Assembly: GCA_019118445.1 (NCBI GenBank)
Contig: DWYY01000180.1
Coordinates: 1-33,945, forward strand
From: Candidatus Eisenbergiella merdipullorum
Lineage (GTDB): Bacteria; Bacillota; Clostridia; Lachnospirales; Lachnospiraceae
Direction of reading: 5' to 3'
Length of the DNA stretch: 33,945 nt
The stretch's first letter is position 1; every line of letters starts with the position of its first letter. This document shows, in pieces, positions 32,178-33,945 of the stretch. The position numbers and the translations under genes are program-made. Below the pieces are notes generated by a model, which was not told the origin of the DNA, did not search any database, and worked only from the letters and a program-made list of their open reading frames with translations.

Positions 32178-32198
32178 ATATTATATTTCCCGCGGAAA
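32178..32198 (-). promoter_or_regulatory. putative promoter/operator of the small gene
   Basis: On the minus strand there are overlapping TATAAT hexamers about 65-75 bp before the start at 32112, next to a TTTCC-CGC-GGAAA inverted repeat (32186-32198). The -35 is poor. Confidence 0.35.
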
Positions 32199-32273
32199 CG
32201 GAATCACCTTCCTTTTTTGTTCCGGCAGAAATCCATTACCGTTCACAAACACCGCGACATTTCAGATACGGCA

Positions 32274-32300
32274 AAAGAGAGCGCCGCAAGCGCCCTCTTT
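32274..32300 (-). terminator. terminator after cas6
   Basis: An 11-bp stem (32274-32284 with 32290-32300) and a 5-base loop. The single imperfect pair is a G-U wobble in minus-strand RNA, and TTTT follows on that strand, 30 bp after the cas6 stop. Confidence 0.7.
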
Positions 32301-32329
32301 TTATATCTCTGTCTCGTTATATATTACGA

Positions 32330-33022
32330 TCATCGGAAGCGGTATCCCAGAAATCCGCAGCCTGCCGCATTGTTTTCCCCAACACCGGTTCCAAGCGCCA
32401 TATATAGAAGCTCCTGCGCCGTTTCATTCTGCGCCGCCGTAAGGCTGACCTTGTCTCCCAGCAGGGAAATGTTTTTCTGCGGTATCCGGACGGGTTTCCT
32501 GTTGATGAATTCCATCTTGCGGAACAGGCAGAAATCACCCTCAAGCTGTGTGTTCTGAAAAAAATTATATTTTCGGATCAGATTGGTTTTCAGACGTTCC
32601 ACAAATTCCTCCACCTTCATCTGATTGCGCCAGTAGCCCTGCTCCGTCTTTACGACCACAGGAGTCAGCGTATGCACCCGCTCCAGAAAATAACGGGGGA
32701 TCACCCGGAGTTCCCCGTCCAGTATCTGCAGACAGCCGTCCGCGTACCAGGAAAGCCGACTGACAAAAAATTCCGCCAGCTTCTGGCTGATGGTTCTGAT
32801 ACGGACCGTATAAATCTTTCCTTCCAGGTAAATATGCCCCGATTCGAGCGGAAATGGCTGATCGAAAGTGTAAGACTGAAACCTGTCATTTTCACGATAT
32901 AGCGAATATTCTTCCGATGCGTGCAGCGCGCCGGAAATAAATTGTCCGATCCTTTCCGAAACACGCTCAGACGACAGCGGTGTCAGGAAACAAATCTTTA
33001 GCGGCAGCTCAAAAACCAACAT
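32330..33022 (-). CDS. cas6: CRISPR-associated endoribonuclease Cas6
   Basis: A 230-residue RAMP-fold protein that in its family cuts CRISPR precursor RNA within the repeat. The decisive feature is the C-terminal Gly-rich loop GTGVGENNAAGCGFLGYRF, the Cas6 signature. The N-terminal ferredoxin-like half (FELPLKICFLTPLSS, then GALHASEEY), YTFDQPFPLESGHIYLEGKIYTVRIRT and a central YNFFQNTQLEGDF segment fit Cas6 of type I-B/III systems in order and size (usual 220-260). Candidate catalytic His35 lies in SGALHASEEY. GGGAGG about 12 bases before the ATG at 33022 is a rather distant ribosome site. No other cas gene and no repeat array lies within the window, so it is solitary here; its terminator follows the stop. 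Confidence 0.85.
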   Translation of the reverse strand: MLVFELPLKICFLTPLSSERVSERIGQFISGALHASEEYSLYRENDRFQSYTFDQPFPLESGHIYLEGKIYTVRIRTISQKLAEFFVSRLSWYADGCLQILDGELRVIPRYFLERVHTLTPVVVKTEQGYWRNQMKVEEFVERLKTNLIRKYNFFQNTQLEGDFCLFRKMEFINRKPVRIPQKNISLLGDKVSLTAAQNETAQELLYMALGTGVGENNAAGCGFLGYRFR

Positions 33023-33419
33023 AAAATTGATGTCCTCCCTCTTTTTGTCTCACGCAAGCAGAGGACGTCCCAGTGCTCACCGCAAGATATTTTGCTTTCT
33101 TTCTATGAATCACACTGCGTGTTGCGGTTCATTCATGTTCACTTCATCAATAAGAAAAAAGAAAGTCTTATCCCAAAAGTAAAACAGACGCGCTGTAACA
33201 GGAAGCGCGGTAGATGGAATATAGATGTGACATAAATGTATTTTAATACGGGAAGATATCCCTGTCCATACAAAAATATATTTTCGTCCACATGCCTTGG
33301 AAAGGATAAGGGGGATTTTTTCCCACAAGTCTCCTGTTTTTGTGAATTTTGCTAAAATTCTGCGTTCTTTTATCAATTACCCATTGCCTGATATCTGGAA
33401 TCCGTTTAAAATAAGGCTG
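33023..33419. other. AT-rich intergenic region, no gene seen
   Basis: About 400 bp between cas6 and the phosphoketolase remnant. It holds a small 6-bp hairpin (33189-33194 with 33204-33209). I searched by eye for a repeated unit with regular spacing and for repeats ending in GAAAC, and found none, so there is no sign of a CRISPR array. The cas6 promoter must lie in its left part, but no clear hexamers stand out. Confidence 0.5.
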
Positions 33420-33816
33420 TCAGACGGGGCCCATTCCTTCAGCGCAATGTTCGACAATTCCAATCTGATCGCCGCCTGCATCGTGGGCGACGGCGAAGCA
33501 GAAACCGGCCCTCTTGCCACCTCCTGGCAGTGCAATAAATTTTTGAATCCGGGAACGGACGGCGCTGTTCTGCCCATCCTCCACTTAAAAAGCTATAAGA
33601 TCAGCAATCCGACGGTGCCGGCCAGCATCTCCCATGAGGAGCTGGAGCACTTCTTCGACGGCTGCGGCTGGAAGCCCAGGATATGGTGGAGCTGGGCGGC
33701 TTTGTCCTGGATATCTTCAGGCTCAATGAGGACGCGCACAATTTCTGGCCCATGACGGCCGCGTGGTTGACTCCATGTGCGCCCAGCACGCGAAATGGCT
33801 GAAGGCCAGCATCTAG
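33420..33816 (+). pseudogene. eroded phosphoketolase (xylulose-5-P/fructose-6-P)
   Basis: Three in-order pieces of one phosphoketolase survive in different frames. Piece 1 (33420-33687) has [36 protein letters not shown] and [10 protein letters not shown], the thiamine-diphosphate-binding part. Piece 2 (33680-33751) reads [19 protein letters not shown], which lies far downstream in intact enzymes. Piece 3 (33751-33816) reads VDSMCAQHAKWLKAS and then TAG, from still further on. Intact enzymes have about 790-820 residues, so most of the gene has been lost by at least two internal deletions plus loss of the front. Not functional. Confidence 0.85.
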
Positions 33817-33847
33817 ATTTTTCAGACGTAACGGATGAGAGGTACCA

Positions 33848-33945
33848 ATGGAACGAATCTTAGTGGTAGAAGACGATCTCGCGCTGAGCGCGGGACTTTT
33901 GTTTGAACTGGACAGTGCGGGATATGTCTCCGTTCCCGCCTATAC
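33848..33945 (+). CDS. response regulator, N-terminal part only
   Basis: The ATG at 33848 follows GAGAGGTACCA. The visible 32 residues read MERILVVEDDLALSAGLLFE and continue LDSAGYVSVPAY, the start of a receiver domain with the acidic pair in VVEDD. The OmpR/PhoB type is likely, but the output domain lies beyond the window. Confidence 0.8.
   Translation, partial: MERILVVEDDLALSAGLLFELDSAGYVSVPAY

Noticed and set aside
33110-33376. 88-codon open frame on the minus strand upstream of cas6
   Set aside because: AT-rich, no ribosome site, no recognisable features, and it occupies the region where the cas6 promoter should lie.
32113-33419. Possible CRISPR array next to cas6
   Set aside because: No repeated unit with regular spacing and no repeat ending such as GAAAC was found on either side of cas6.

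Overview
The window looks like chromosomal DNA of a gut Lachnospiraceae-type Firmicute (Clostridium cluster XIVa). The basis is strong AGGAGG-type ribosome binding sites, a YesM/YesN-type two-component pair, circularly permuted GH3 and GH43 glycosidases, Ig-like/GH25 surface proteins and mixed base composition. The species cannot be fixed from sequence alone. Most of the window concerns cell-surface polysaccharide synthesis or modification and plant/host glycan use.

Left part (1-8770, GC-rich): a dTDP-rhamnose set on the minus strand (rfbB, rfbA, rfbC; rfbC runs off the left edge). Next come a large membrane-anchored GH25 muramidase with Ig-like domains, a small zinc-ribbon protein, a pair of overlapping 4-helix EamA/SMR-type transporters, and a membrane-anchored SGNH-like protein.

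Middle (about 8770-18570, clearly AT-richer): a self-contained sugar-uptake cassette. A lipoprotein binding protein, two CUT1-type permeases, a GH99/WbsX-like protein and an L-arabinose/L-fucose-isomerase-like enzyme form one minus-strand operon. A divergent histidine kinase and AraC-type response regulator sit across a 245-bp control region carrying inverted repeats. The cassette has no ABC ATPase and lies between GC-rich genes, which suggests acquisition as a block.

Right-centre (18572-24994, GC-rich, minus strand): a GH43 glycosidase, a 37-codon ORF, an MBOAT O-acyltransferase, an SGNH/AlgJ-like partner, and two adjacent membrane ORFs that may be halves of one GT-C-like protein. An unexplained 34-bp near-perfect hairpin in a repeat-rich GC tract separates the MBOAT and SGNH genes. 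An IS1634-like element (25029-26988) sits in the GH43/malY divergent promoter region. It is flanked by a 55-bp direct repeat that contains a complete promoter, so the insertion appears to have duplicated the promoter rather than destroyed it.

Right end (27067-33945): a MalY/PatB-type PLP enzyme, a decayed integrase fragment, a domain-permuted GH3 glycosidase, a small unknown protein, a solitary Cas6 endoribonuclease with no visible CRISPR array, an eroded phosphoketolase pseudogene, and the start of a response regulator cut by the window edge. I see no rRNA, tRNA or CRISPR array.
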